Positions 54,946-64,000 of a DNA stretch of 64,000 bases are shown one piece after another (position 1 is the stretch's first letter; every line of letters starts with the position of its first letter). Made by a program: the position numbers and the translations under genes. Source of the stretch: Dactylonectria macrodidyma. Taxonomy: Eukaryota > Ascomycota > Sordariomycetes > Hypocreales > Nectriaceae. A model generated the notes under the pieces. That model was not told the DNA's origin and ran no database searches. It saw only the letters and a program-made list of their open reading frames with translations. Where the stretch lies: positions 1-64,000 of the forward strand of contig JAGMUV010000008.1 of NCBI GenBank assembly GCA_020744425.1, written 5' to 3'.

Positions 54946-56045
54946 TCATTGCGGAAAGAAAGGGTCATCCATGGAAGTCATTTTGCCGTCCAAGGAAACC
55001 AATTCATCTTGGCCATCGGCGGATTGCAACTTGTTCTCTGAGAAACGCCGTTGGACACCCTGGCCAGCCATGGCCGGTTGATTGGGCATGGGGGCACCCA
55101 TGTCATAGGGGTTCATCTGGGGGTTGAAGGGTTCGACAACCTGAGACATGAAGGCACTGTGGAGACCTTGCGGTTGTGTAACTGGGCAGTCCTTGTGTGC
55201 GAGAAGGAGTGTCTTCAGGTTGACCATTTCTTCTCTCAGCTGGTTGATCTGCGAAGTCAGAGCATCGTTCTCGGTGCTAAACACCTCCACCTTGGTATGC
55301 AGGTTGGCAAGCCACTTTTTTTTTCTTTGGCGGCACTTCGTGGCAGCAGCACTGTGACATGTCAGTAACCATGGTTCAATACATATATGATAATTCCGAG
55401 TAAGACATACCGGTTTCGCTCAAGGAAGTTCGTGCGTTTCTCCTCATCCGTCATCTTGGCCTTGGTTCCGTTTTCATCATACTTCATGTTAGACTCGTCG
55501 TCAGACATATCCATGTCTTCAGGCGTAGTGACAGCCCCGCTACTGGCCTTGGACTTCTTGTTCGGGGGTGCCTTTGCGGGAACCTCTTCGGCCTTTCTTC
55601 GACCATTTGTGGCGGGCGGGTTCTTCTTGCCCTTGCCTCGTGTATTGGGTCGGGCGTGGTCGCTATCGTCCGAGGCAAGGCTACCTTCACTCACACCGCA
55701 AGCGGGGGGTTTGCGTAGCTCGTTGCGCCCGAAACCCGTCCTCAAGGAAGATTCATTAGGTGTAGGGAAGCCGCTGCGCAGATGATAGGTGTCACTAAAG
55801 TAGTTATTGGTAGGACCAGAAAGCATGCCTAGGCTCAGAGGGCCAGTCCGCAGCGAACCTCCACACCAGTTGAATGGTGTTGGGTCGGGGCCGGGCAAGA
55901 GGGACGGCAGCTTGGTGCCTCCTGGTGTCTCTGGGGCACCCCCGAAGGACTGCTCGAGGGGATTGGGCTCTGGCCGCGAAGTAGTCAGGAGTGTCGGTAC
56001 CTTGTTGCCGAGGAGGAGGTGCAAGGGGTTTGGCGGCTTCAGCAT
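54946..56045 (-). CDS. Atf1/Aft1-type bZIP transcription factor, shortened paralog
   Basis: Exons 56045-55411 and 55351-54946 (59-bp intron inside the basic region) give 346 residues. The bZIP is complete: NFLERNRAAATKCRQRKKKW followed by LANLHTKVEVFSTENDALTS and LREEMVNLKTLLLAHKDCPV, with the typical Atf1 tail FMSQVVEPFNPQMNPYDMGA and GQGVQRRFS. The N-terminus keeps EQSFGGAPETPGGTKLP and WCGGSLRTGPLSLGMLSGP of the Aft1 family, but the long middle seen in orthologs of about 500 residues is gone (SSLRTGFGRNELRKPP jumps to the pre-bZIP part). Family-like residues upstream (AAVKPE, DYFAA) are in another frame, so a frameshift near 55990 cut the normal N-terminus. The C-terminus extends 25 residues beyond RRFS. 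It should bind TGACGTCA; stress activation via the MAP kinase may be altered. Confidence 0.7.
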
Positions 56046-56854
56046 TGGACGCGACCTCTGGTTTCACGGCGGCTCGGCTTTTGCGTCGGTCGGGGCATCT
56101 GCGAGAGGTTAGGCGTAAGTAGAACGGACAGTGACGACGATATTGACGGAGACAGCCGGTGAGGACGGAGGCACAGGGCGGGGACGGAGACGGCAACGGT
56201 AGGTGGATGGGGATGACGGGAAGCGATGACGATGATGCGTCATGGCGGAGAAACCAAGCCGGCAGGCAGGGTGGACAGTTTGGGGGGGGCTCACCTGGTT
56301 TGGCGGGGGGGGGATTTTCTCTGACTGATTTGGGGACTTCGGTACTTGTTCCAGCTCGCGCAACCAAGCACAATATGACGGGACCATGACGTCAGCTCGC
56401 AAACGGAGTGCAACGCATGAGACAAAGCCGCCTCCTCCCGGTCAAGCGAGTCGGGAATGAGTGGACCGATATCGGGCAAGCGTACAGCGGACCAGACCTA
56501 GCAGAGTATGTCATTGTGAAGGCGGTGCACTCGGGAACCAGTACGGAGGGCGGGGCATCTTCGATGTAGGCTTGCCGCTCTTGACCTAATCTTGTCCACG
56601 GTTAATGACGATAGCTCAGGTCTGGGCCATAAAAGCGCGACAAGTGCTATGCAATGTACATCCCGTGTCGTCACTCATATGTGCATTTCTGCTGCTGTTA
56701 GCTGGCCTCTTCAAAGACGATGTTGACATGATGCACTGAGGGTGTGGAAAACGCAATGGTGTAGGGCGCGTTTCGCGTCACAAACGCACCCTGCTCGCGA
56801 CACGTTCACACTCACTATCCCGTTCGCGAAAGTTGCAACGGCTCCCACTGGAAC
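56046..56854. other. 5' side of the bZIP gene
   Basis: The first 100 bp still encode Atf1-like residues in a different frame. Beyond that I see G-rich and purine-rich stretches (ggggggggctc at 56282, cgggggggggga near 56306) and no separate gene. Confidence 0.4.
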
Positions 56855-57039
56855 GGCGCCCAGGCGCCGCAATAAAATCAGCGCCCGGGCGCCGCGATAA
56901 GATTTTAGCGGGTCGCCCTGTCCTTTGATTGGTCACCAGCTGCATCGCCATCGTATTTCTCTTTCCCCCTTTTCTTCAATCAGACAATCAGAACAGGATC
57001 TGTCTCGACAACCGCAAATGAGTCATTCGACTTGGCGGG

Positions 57040-57288
57040 ATGGATGCCTCAGCTGAGCTGCCGCGCATAGCTCCCGCCTTGGAAGTACTTACTTCATTCC
57101 CTGACGATTGTTTGCCTCCCGAAGGCGAATACAAGTCTCGCGATGAGCTAGTTAGCGCAATCAACGTCTGGGCTGCCACGCGAGGCTACGCATTTATCAC
57201 GCGAAAGTCAACCACTAAAACAAGCGGCAGGAAAATTGTCACGTACGCATGTGATAGCGATAGCGATGGCATTGCGATGCATGCCTGA
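57040..57288 (+). pseudogene. MULE transposase N-terminal fragment
   Basis: The 82-codon ORF reads CLPPEGEYKSRDELVSAINV then WAATRGYAFITRKSTTKTSG and VTYACDSDSDG. That is the start of the FAR1-like DNA-binding domain found at the N-terminus of many fungal MULE transposases (P-x-GEYxSRDxLVxAIN-W-A). It stops after the first Cys of the zinc motif; the rest is replaced by a LINE piece. Different family from the MULE at 50912. Confidence 0.5.
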
Positions 57289-57312
57289 CGGGTTACGGGA
57301 CCGAAGGCTTAC

Positions 57313-57818
57313 CATCCTGCCAAGTGGCCAGAGAAATCTACAACCACATCCGACGGCTAAGAAAAGGCAACAACAGGGTCAAGATGATTTGGGTACCCTC
57401 TCGGGATGATGCGTTCCCCTTGGGGCCCAAGGCGAAGAGACAGGCCCAGAGAGCAACTGAATCGGGGCGCACGCCAGAGACACAGCCATACCAAGCTCGG
57501 TCGACGCGGATAAGACTGGCGAGAGAGCAGCTACAACAGCACCAGACACTACCGGACAGAGTGGGCGGCTTCTCCAAGAGGGTTGACAAAGCGCTACCAG
57601 GCAAACACACAAAGGTGCTATACGACGGACTGAAGAGGCGCGAAGCAGTGGACGGGCAGTCGAGACAATGGAACATTTTCTCTTTCGATGCACCGAAGTG
57701 GGATGCACAACGCGAAAGCATGAGACAAATCGGGCAAACGGAAAGAGATGGCAATGAACAACAGGCTTTGTACTCTGAGGGTAACACAGTTGAACAGTGC
57801 ATTACAGTGAAAATGTAG
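57313..57818 (+). pseudogene. Tad-like LINE fragment (RNase H to C-terminus)
   Basis: The frame includes IRRLRKGNNRVKMIWVPSRD then LPGKHTKVLYDGLKRREA and WNIFSFDAPKWDAQRESMRQ. These words resemble the end of ORF2 in fungal Tad-clade LINEs (WVPxH, GKHTRxLYDxLxRxEA, FxCxKWxxxR). The cysteine-rich CxC...H stretch expected between LKRREA and SRQWNIF is deleted. No 5' part or poly-A tail is seen. It abuts the MULE fragment directly. Confidence 0.5.
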
Positions 57819-57998
57819 ATTTAATCTTTTTAGTTAGTCACTGATTCTGAGAAGCTGCAACGAGGAAGAAATTAATTGTTTATAACAACTTCTCTCTCAT
57901 TCAATGTTTCAGATGGACCAATTGGAAAACACGGTTTGGGAGGGTGAGTCAGCGGGCGCGGCCAGGCGCCCAAGGATGAATGGGCGCCCGGGCGCCCA

Positions 57999-58545
57999 TC
58001 TATCAGTCGCCGGTCTGAGGCGTATGACCACATATGATCATACGCGGGATAAAGTTGCTCCGAGTCAAAAATAGTCAGGTAAGGAAATCGGCGGCACTAG
58101 AACCCTTGACCATCCTCCTGGTCCTGAAAGGCCTCCCTTTCCAATAGATCCATAAGGTAGAAAGATACTTGAATGGCAAATCGGTTGCTTAAGCTATGCG
58201 TGGGCAACTTGGACTGCCGTGCAACGTCTCCGTAGCTCCAATCCTAAGGCAACTATCAAGATCGCTTCGAGTCCCGTTGTCAGACTTCATGTCAAGATCA
58301 AGTCGCTCACTTATAGCAAACAGTTAGTACGATCCTGCCTGGTAGGCAACAGCTGCTGCCTTACAGGCAGCAACAGTATTCCAGATCATATAGTCTCATA
58401 CGATTCCACTCCTTGAGATAGAAATCAAGTCTCATTCGTTAACCTTACCCGATTCACTGAGCGACCTTCTGACTGCCGTGACCGGCCGTCAGCTAGCCAC
58501 GCCTCCGTGTCGCGCGACACTTCATGACGAAGCTAGTGGAAAGCC
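57999..58545. other. decayed sequence before the hAT relic
   Basis: It should contain the 5' part of the hAT copy that follows, but I cannot read a conserved domain. A palindrome gcgtatgaccacatatgatc with its partner catacgc lies near 58020-58046. Confidence 0.35.
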
Positions 58546-59913
58546 ATGATGCCCGTTGATTGCTTGCGATGGACTCCTTCCTCAGCCGCACACCTAGTGA
58601 TCGCGAGTCCTCCATTGCTGCAACAATCGAGACGGCTTCTGAGAGACCTTGATGGACGAGGCGTCGCCTGGAATGCAAGACATCGACGGATTCGTTGCCA
58701 TGGCCACGTTGTCAACCTTTGCGTCCAAGCGTTTCTTTTCATGGATAGCAAAGAGGCTGTGCTTGAAGCCTGCAGGCAGATTGAAGAGATGGACCAACCT
58801 TCGTTCAACATTGACATGATGCAGGGTTGGAAGAAGCGAAAGGAGCGTGGCTGGAGTCAACTCGGTCCGCTCGGCAAGTTGCATAATACTGCTATCCATA
58901 TTAGAGCGAACGATTACAGGTATAATCTCTTTCGGAGGCGTGCCGGCAAAGTCCGCGGGCTCGACAACGATACACGCTGGAACTCATGGATTCTTCTGCT
59001 CGATGCCGCTCTTGATAAGGAGGAGCATATCAAGTGGTATCAGGACAAGTACTACGACGCCCTTGTGGACGACTACTTAGCACCACAGGATTAGCAAAAC
59101 CTTCGCGAGACGCGGAACTTCCTACAGCCGTTTTGGAAGATAACTCTCCTTACTGAGGGATATCGTTCAACGCTCGATCGTACATTATTTACGATGGACG
59201 TCCTTCACAAGCATTACCAGCAAGCGTTCAACAAATACAAGATGAACCAAAAGCTACTTGGTCCAGTACTGACGAGCTGGCATGTCTTCGACAAATACTA
59301 CCAGCTCTCCAATGAGAGCCCGGCATACGGTGCAGCGCTTATTCTCCATCCATCCCGAGGAAAGGCTCATATACAGAAAAATTGGCCAAAGGCATGGCAT
59401 AAGAAGATCTTCACAGGAGTGAAGAAGTTGTGGGAAGACGAATACAAGAACCTGCCAACCGTTTATACTACTCCTTCCATTGTTCCAGCACTAGAACTGG
59501 ACGAGTATGACCTGCTTGCACAGGAGCTTAATGTCATAGGCACAGAGCCCGGCGTTGACGAATACGAAACCTACACCTCCCAGCCACCCATTCCAATCGA
59601 CTGCTCCCCCCTTGCCTGGTGGCTCCGCGATGAGCAGAAGGAGCGCTTTCCCCGACTGTCAAAGATGGCAATAGACATTCTCTCAATACCCGCCATGTCT
59701 GCTGACCCTGAGCGTACATTCTCTGGAGCACGGCGTACAATTTCGTGGGATCGAATGCTCCTTGGAGCATCGACAATTGAAAAGGGGGAGTGCTTAAAGA
59801 GCTGGATTCGCAGCGGTATAACGGCAGGGCTACAAGTAGACGAGGTTGAACAATACGAATACATAGCAGAGGAGGGAAGCACCAGCGCTCTAGAGGAAGA
59901 TGTGGGCCCTTGA
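58546..59913 (+). pseudogene. hAT transposase, 5'-truncated, one internal stop
   Basis: One phase is open from 58546 to 59913 except for a TAG at 59092 where the context (YLAPQD-x-QNLRETRNFL) expects Trp. Motifs: RIRCHGHVVNLCVQAFLF, GLDNDTRWNSWILLL, and the C-terminal dimerisation region PLAWWLRDEQKERFPRLSKM then AMSADPERTFSGARRTISWD, the most conserved part of fungal hAT proteins. The N-terminal zinc finger and first catalytic Asp region are missing. It is a different family from the split hAT at 14985-38123. Confidence 0.82.
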
Positions 59914-60002
59914 CCAGTTTGACGTCATTTGCCGTATGGGCAATATATGGTTTAGTTCGCCATACGAGAATAAATCGTACACCATAAACCATTCAGGTCC
60001 GT

Positions 60003-60860
60003 ATGGCGTATGGCGTATGGTTAGAAAGCCTGCCTGCAGCCAGGAGGATTCGCTGCTTTGGACATGTCCTTCACCTTGTCGCTACGGCTATGCTTTTCGT
60101 CCACAATACCCAAGCTCTCGAAGACCTTGACCCGGACGATTTTGACGAGTGGACAAAAAGAGGATCAGTTGGAAAATTACTCAACCTTGTCGTCTGGATC
60201 AATCGATCGAACAAAGCAACAGCGATCCTGCGCAGACTACAAGACGATGAACCTGACAAGAGCTACCCCGGCACGCTTGATGTCGTTCTTGATAACTGCA
60301 CACGCTGGCTGTCGCAATATTGTATGATTTAACGTGCAATTAAGCTCCGTCGCTACCTCGAAAAACTTGTGGACATGACGATGCAATCGAAAAGGAAGTT
60401 GACCCGATCTCGATCTAAAGTCGCAACATCGCGAAGCTCTTTTCCTCCATGTCTTGAGGAAGACAATCTCCTTACTGATGCAGATTGGGAAGCTCTGAGT
60501 TGGTTCAGCAACATTCTCGCCATGTTCAATTCTTGCCTTTCGAGACTTGAAGGTGACTGTCAAGTTCGGCTTCGAAAAGGAGGTGCAGAAGCACAGTACG
60601 GTATGGTTTGGCAGGTCGCCATTGCATACGAGTTCCTCTTATCAACATTAGAGAGGGCCAAGACAGAGGCGGCGGATCGGCCAGAGTCCAGCTACCTTTC
60701 TGCCTGTATCAACTCTGCGACAGGAACAAGGCACTTTGTTTTAAGAAGGTCGGCTAAAAGCATTTCTCAGAAGCACCCGGCGAAATATAAATACATTCCC
60801 TCTTCAAACGTCAATGCACTTGACTCTGGTCCTTTAGGGCAGATGGAGGTTGCTGGCTAG
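60003..60860 (+). pseudogene. second hAT transposase fragment
   Basis: Same strand and directly after the previous relic. RRIRCFGHVLHLVATAMLF, SVGKLLNLVVWINRSNKA and VLDNCTRWLSQYCMI, then a TAA (probably CAA) and RAIKLRRYLEKLVD, DADWEALSWFSNILAMF. This is the middle of a hAT transposase; both the N-terminal and the C-terminal dimerisation parts are absent. It resembles the split hAT (LNLSAKAILF ... LDNDTK) more than its left neighbour does. Confidence 0.75.
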
Positions 60861-61039
60861 CAAGGCGCGATCTGTATTGTTTCTAGTTATTGTTTTATAC
60901 CGTTTTTTATATCCTATCTTATGTACTATCTACTTCGTTAAGCCTACTCTGTGTTGTAAGTTAGTGATGTGAATATCTCTTATTGGGCCCCTAGTACTAA
61001 TAGGCAGTTATCTTTTAATACAGAACCTCCTGATAATAT

Positions 61040-62638
61040 CTACTAACCTCCCTCTCTTACTACTCGTATTAAAAACTTGTCCGTGATCTAAATCTTGAAA
61101 CTATAGCACGTCTAGCCCATCACCCTTCCATATTCTATCTTCCTAGTGACTAGTTTCTAATATCTAATTATCTGCGTCTATTAAGTATGCCCCAATTGCT
61201 TTCGTATTGACTACTATATCGCTGCTAGCTAGCACAATAGTCATGCAATGCCCCTAGATGTCTTCCTTCTATAAGACGTTATTAGCCTAGAAGAAGCGGT
61301 GAAATAATGTATGTGAGATACCTATGTCCTTAGAGCCGAAGTAAGAGAGCAGATATTCATTAGCCTAGGCTGGCTTCCGATAGATCTTGGTGTTGAGGAG
61401 GTTAGTTGGGATTGCGAACAAGGATGCAAAAGCATCAGGGAGATGTAGCAGGAAAGACACTGGATCAACAAATATAATCAGTCTAATCTTCTGCGCAATC
61501 TGTGGAGAGTGAAGGAGATGCGCAGCAACTACGCTTCCATACCTTCATATAGTAAAAATTAGTATAGGACAATGACTAGACTTAAATCAAGAGTAAGCAA
61601 GAGGGGCACTCATAAGTGTGATATAAGTATAATCCTACTCTACCCATATGCCTTTAATATACAATTAATCTCCTCACACATCTTATCTTTTAATAGTGCC
61701 TTAATTATAATCCTAGAGCTTATAGGCATAATCTCTATAGTAATGATCCCCACCTATCCATCTAATGGATCCTTAGCATTCGCAGTACTAAGATTGCTTA
61801 AGAAATTAATATATAGGTAGAGCCTAATGCTAATACTATAGATAAACAGAATAGGGAGTTTCATTATAGATATATGTAGCTAGTACTAGTATATAAGGGT
61901 TTTCATAGGGAAGTAATATACAGATAGGAGAGTAAGAGGACGCAAAGGAAAAATAGTAAGAAATGATATATAGTAGAAGTTAAAGGAGTGATAGTATATA
62001 TAGGCAGACGCTATAGTATTAATAATAAATACACACTATAGCATGAAGTTAGGAACCTAATTCTTATTACTAAGGGATAAGCCTATATGTATCTTGCTTT
62101 AGAAACTTACTAGATACTAAGTTAAGCTGCGGTATAACATCTTGACCTTATTAAGCGTCAATCTAAGGCACTGAGCGTTACTATACCCAGATTCTAGCTT
62201 CCTCCTTAACAGCTTCTCTATCTCTCTAGCGTACTCCTCTAGCTCCTCGTCATGTGCCGGGTCAGAATCTCCAGTGTTCAAGAACGCCCATCGGAAGAAG
62301 CCCTTGACGTTTTCCCGCTTGATCTCCGCAGGTGGCGCATTTCGGAACCATTTCTGCAAGTACTGGTCCGGATCTGGGATGTTTCTGTAGCAGCGCCAGA
62401 ACAGCTTCCGGCGATCTTCGCGAGACGCAGTTATAGGATGAGTCGCGACCCTCTGGAGGTAGGCGTTGCGCGGGAGATAGACAGCACAGTAGAATACCGT
62501 CTCGAGAACGAGCCATACTTCGAGTATGCGGGGGATACGGATCGGAAGGTCGACTAGCGAGCTGACTACTGAATAGAATATGCTAAAGGGTGCCACCAGA
62601 GGCGTACTTCCAGACAACGAAGATTTTATATCAGCCAT
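61040..62638 (-). pseudogene. alpha/beta-hydrolase fold protein, RIP-damaged
   Basis: It starts MADIKSSLSGSTPLVAPFSI at 62638. The N-terminal extension reads CYRNIPDPDQYLQKWFRNAP and KRENVKGFFRWAFLNTGDSD, typical of a fungal hydrolase family with a long N-terminal part. After YRSLT a TAG replaces Trp. Downstream AT-rich sequence still gives TIFPLRPLTLLS, IGIIALEIMPISF, HSYGSVVAAHLLHS (nucleophile elbow G-x-S-x-G changed here to HSYGS, as in the family), FVDPVSFLLHLPD, SHTLFHRFF and LDHGQVF with the catalytic His. Many stops sit at Trp or Gln positions. Damage is much heavier in the 3' two thirds. Confidence 0.78.
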
Positions 62639-63899
62639 GTCTCGAGTGTATTTCCGTTGAATAGGCCAAACCAATTTGTTGGGAGCTGTTGACGGCCGAC
62701 TTACCCTGCGTCGCGCCGAAAAATGCGGGTTCTATCAAGACGTGACATGTGAAGAGATAATACCAGCAGGGACAACAGTCAGATGGAAGGTTATCAACCA
62801 ATGTACGTATGTCAATTACAATTGGGCCTATAGTGTTGGGGTGCAGTACCGCCACCCATATTTTTCAACTCCTATGAATTGCAGGACGACGTCATGTTCA
62901 CATGCTTGAATCCATTGATTCACTTAACAGAGCCGATTAGGTGAGCTTGAGATGCAGATAGGAATCTTTATTAAGCTGTGAAGCGAACGGTTCCCTGCAC
63001 CCGACCTTCTCCGAACCTGTCATTTGTCAGTCCCCGTGAATCAGTCAGCACTTGCCTTGAAGCGGTAAGGAAACGCAAGCAATCAGAGTGACCAGACTCA
63101 GCTCAACACCTTCTATCGTCCGTCCCTGCAGAGTCAACTCCCACAGCTCGATGCCAGCACCCTGCTTTCCGTACTGACTACCACATCCTAACGATGGCAC
63201 ACCCTCCACTTCCAGTATCGTTTCTTCTCCGATGAATCTCTCTCCCCGCCCCTCCCTCGAGCCATTAACGATCGAGCTGTTGCCTCCATACTAGCCCTCC
63301 AGCATCATGATTCCCAATACCCATTGCCAGTCGCCGCCCATCACCGCCGCCGCGATCCAGGACGACCTCTTGCGAGAAGGCCTGCATTACCCTCACACGA
63401 AGGCTCCCTACCCTACGAGCATTGCCGAAGTGGATTTAGGGTGATGAAAAAATTGGTCCGTAGTAGCCGTATGCTTCAATTATAAGATCAAGGATTTAGT
63501 AACCATCAGCTACACTTGTCTTAGAACTCCTTATGGCAGATGAGTCTAAGACAATCAATTAGCGAGCTTTGTCTGATAGCTTGGGGCTGTGAGTAGTGTC
63601 CATAAGTTGCTACTAAAATAATGGAGAAGTATTCTATGTATCTCCGGTTTAGGTAGTGGCCTTGGGTTGCGTATAACTAATTTTTGGCTATTGCAGTAAC
63701 ATCTTCCGCCCAAACGGAAGTTGCAGCAGTCCTGTGCCACATTCTGACTAAATGTGGGTCCAGCTGGGTTTAATTTGGATCAAGCAAGATCCTATAAGTA
63801 GGACTCATATAAGCATCATATAGCTATATAAATAGCTCTTTTAATCGCTTGAAAAACTTCTCATATAATATAAGACAGTTCGTAAAACAGTCTAAGAGA
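62639..63899. other. intergenic, upstream of the F-box ORF
   Basis: No gene I can name. It contains the promoter side of the hydrolase pseudogene and, on the right, AT-rich sequence with a TATA-like box. Confidence 0.35.
63825..63833 (+). promoter_or_regulatory. TATA-like box before the right-edge ORF
   Basis: TATATAAAT lies 75 bp before the ATG at 63900. The region is AT-rich, so the match could be chance. Confidence 0.3.
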
Positions 63900-64000
63900 A
63901 TGCAGTTACAGAAGCTTCCTAGCGAGCTACTTATGCAGGTAGAAAACCACCTTCCCCCTCCCTTTATATTTTCATCTATCCAATCCATTATAAAGAAATC
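63900..64000 (+). CDS. probable F-box protein, N-terminus only
   Basis: The frame starts MQLQKLPSELLMQVENHLPP and stays open to the window edge. LPxELLxxIxxxL within the first residues is the classic start of an F-box, which links substrate receptors to Skp1 in SCF ubiquitin ligases. Fungi have many such genes in accessory regions. Only 33 codons are visible, so the identity is tentative. Confidence 0.4.
   Translation, partial: MQLQKLPSELLMQVENHLPPPFIFSSIQSIIKK

Larger units (their letters stand above)
56855..57998. repeat. GC-rich palindromic direct repeats flanking a chimeric TE fragment
   Basis: On the left, caggcgcc, 12 bases, then gcgcccgggcgcc (56864-56894). On the right the same two words with a similar spacer (57963-57996). 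Both words are near-palindromes. The 1.1 kb between holds MULE and LINE fragments. They could be subterminal repeats of one element or the target of repeated insertions. Confidence 0.5.

Noticed and set aside
55804..56373. 189-codon minus-strand ORF upstream of the bZIP gene
   Set aside because: Only its inner part (AAVKPE...DYFAA) looks Atf1-like; the rest is Pro/Ser/Arg-rich low-complexity sequence. Treated as the frameshifted N-terminus, not a separate gene.
63307..63444. 45-codon ORF MIPNTHCQSPPITAAAIQDD...
   Set aside because: Codon use looks plausible but there is no recognisable domain and no intron or promoter evidence.

Overview
The window looks like a repeat-rich accessory region of a filamentous ascomycete (Pezizomycotina) genome. 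Genes have short introns of about 50-80 bp with GT/AG ends. Protein families are typically fungal (Zn2Cys6 factors, NACHT proteins, Aft1/Atf1-type bZIP, F-box). Many copies carry C-to-T and G-to-A changes and stops at former Trp or Gln codons, the pattern expected from repeat-induced point mutation (RIP). I see no tRNA, rRNA or CRISPR.

Layout. 0.6-9.6 kb is the gene-like left part: a fungal-specific transcription-factor-like protein, a small secreted SnoaL-like protein in four exons, and two short-chain dehydrogenases, with a tandem duplication and a small inverted-repeat element between them. 10-14 kb holds relics of an AMP-binding enzyme and a Zn2Cys6 regulator.

14.9-39.3 kb is one aldo/keto reductase gene split by a 23,139-bp insertion. 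The host insertion is a hAT transposon of about 3.5 kb (8-bp target duplication, 30-bp perfect terminal repeats). Two Ty3/gypsy chromoviruses landed in it. Element 1 (15,083-23,195) is intact, with identical LTRs, gag and pol joined by a -1 frameshift site, and an extra spliced ORF on the opposite strand that encodes a Zn2Cys6 cluster plus a coiled coil. Element 2 (24,738-36,234) is heavily mutated but collinear, and has a long additional ORF downstream of pol.

41-45.6 kb holds broken genes: a second copy of the SnoaL-like gene, an MFS transporter and an ankyrin protein. 47.3-50.2 kb has two intact convergent genes, a dual-chromodomain protein and a short NACHT protein. 50.9-53.7 kb is a full-length Mutator-like element with a 8-bp target duplication and a nearly intact transposase. 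54.9-56.0 kb is a shortened Atf1-type bZIP gene. 56.8-60.9 kb is a graveyard of MULE, LINE and two hAT fragments. 61-62.6 kb is an alpha/beta-hydrolase pseudogene, and a probable F-box gene starts at the right edge.

Taken together, oxidoreductases, a transporter, a ligase relic, an NTF2-fold enzyme and regulators suggest a metabolic accessory region being eroded by transposons and RIP-like mutation. That functional link is inference. All calls come from reading the sequence; no database search was run.
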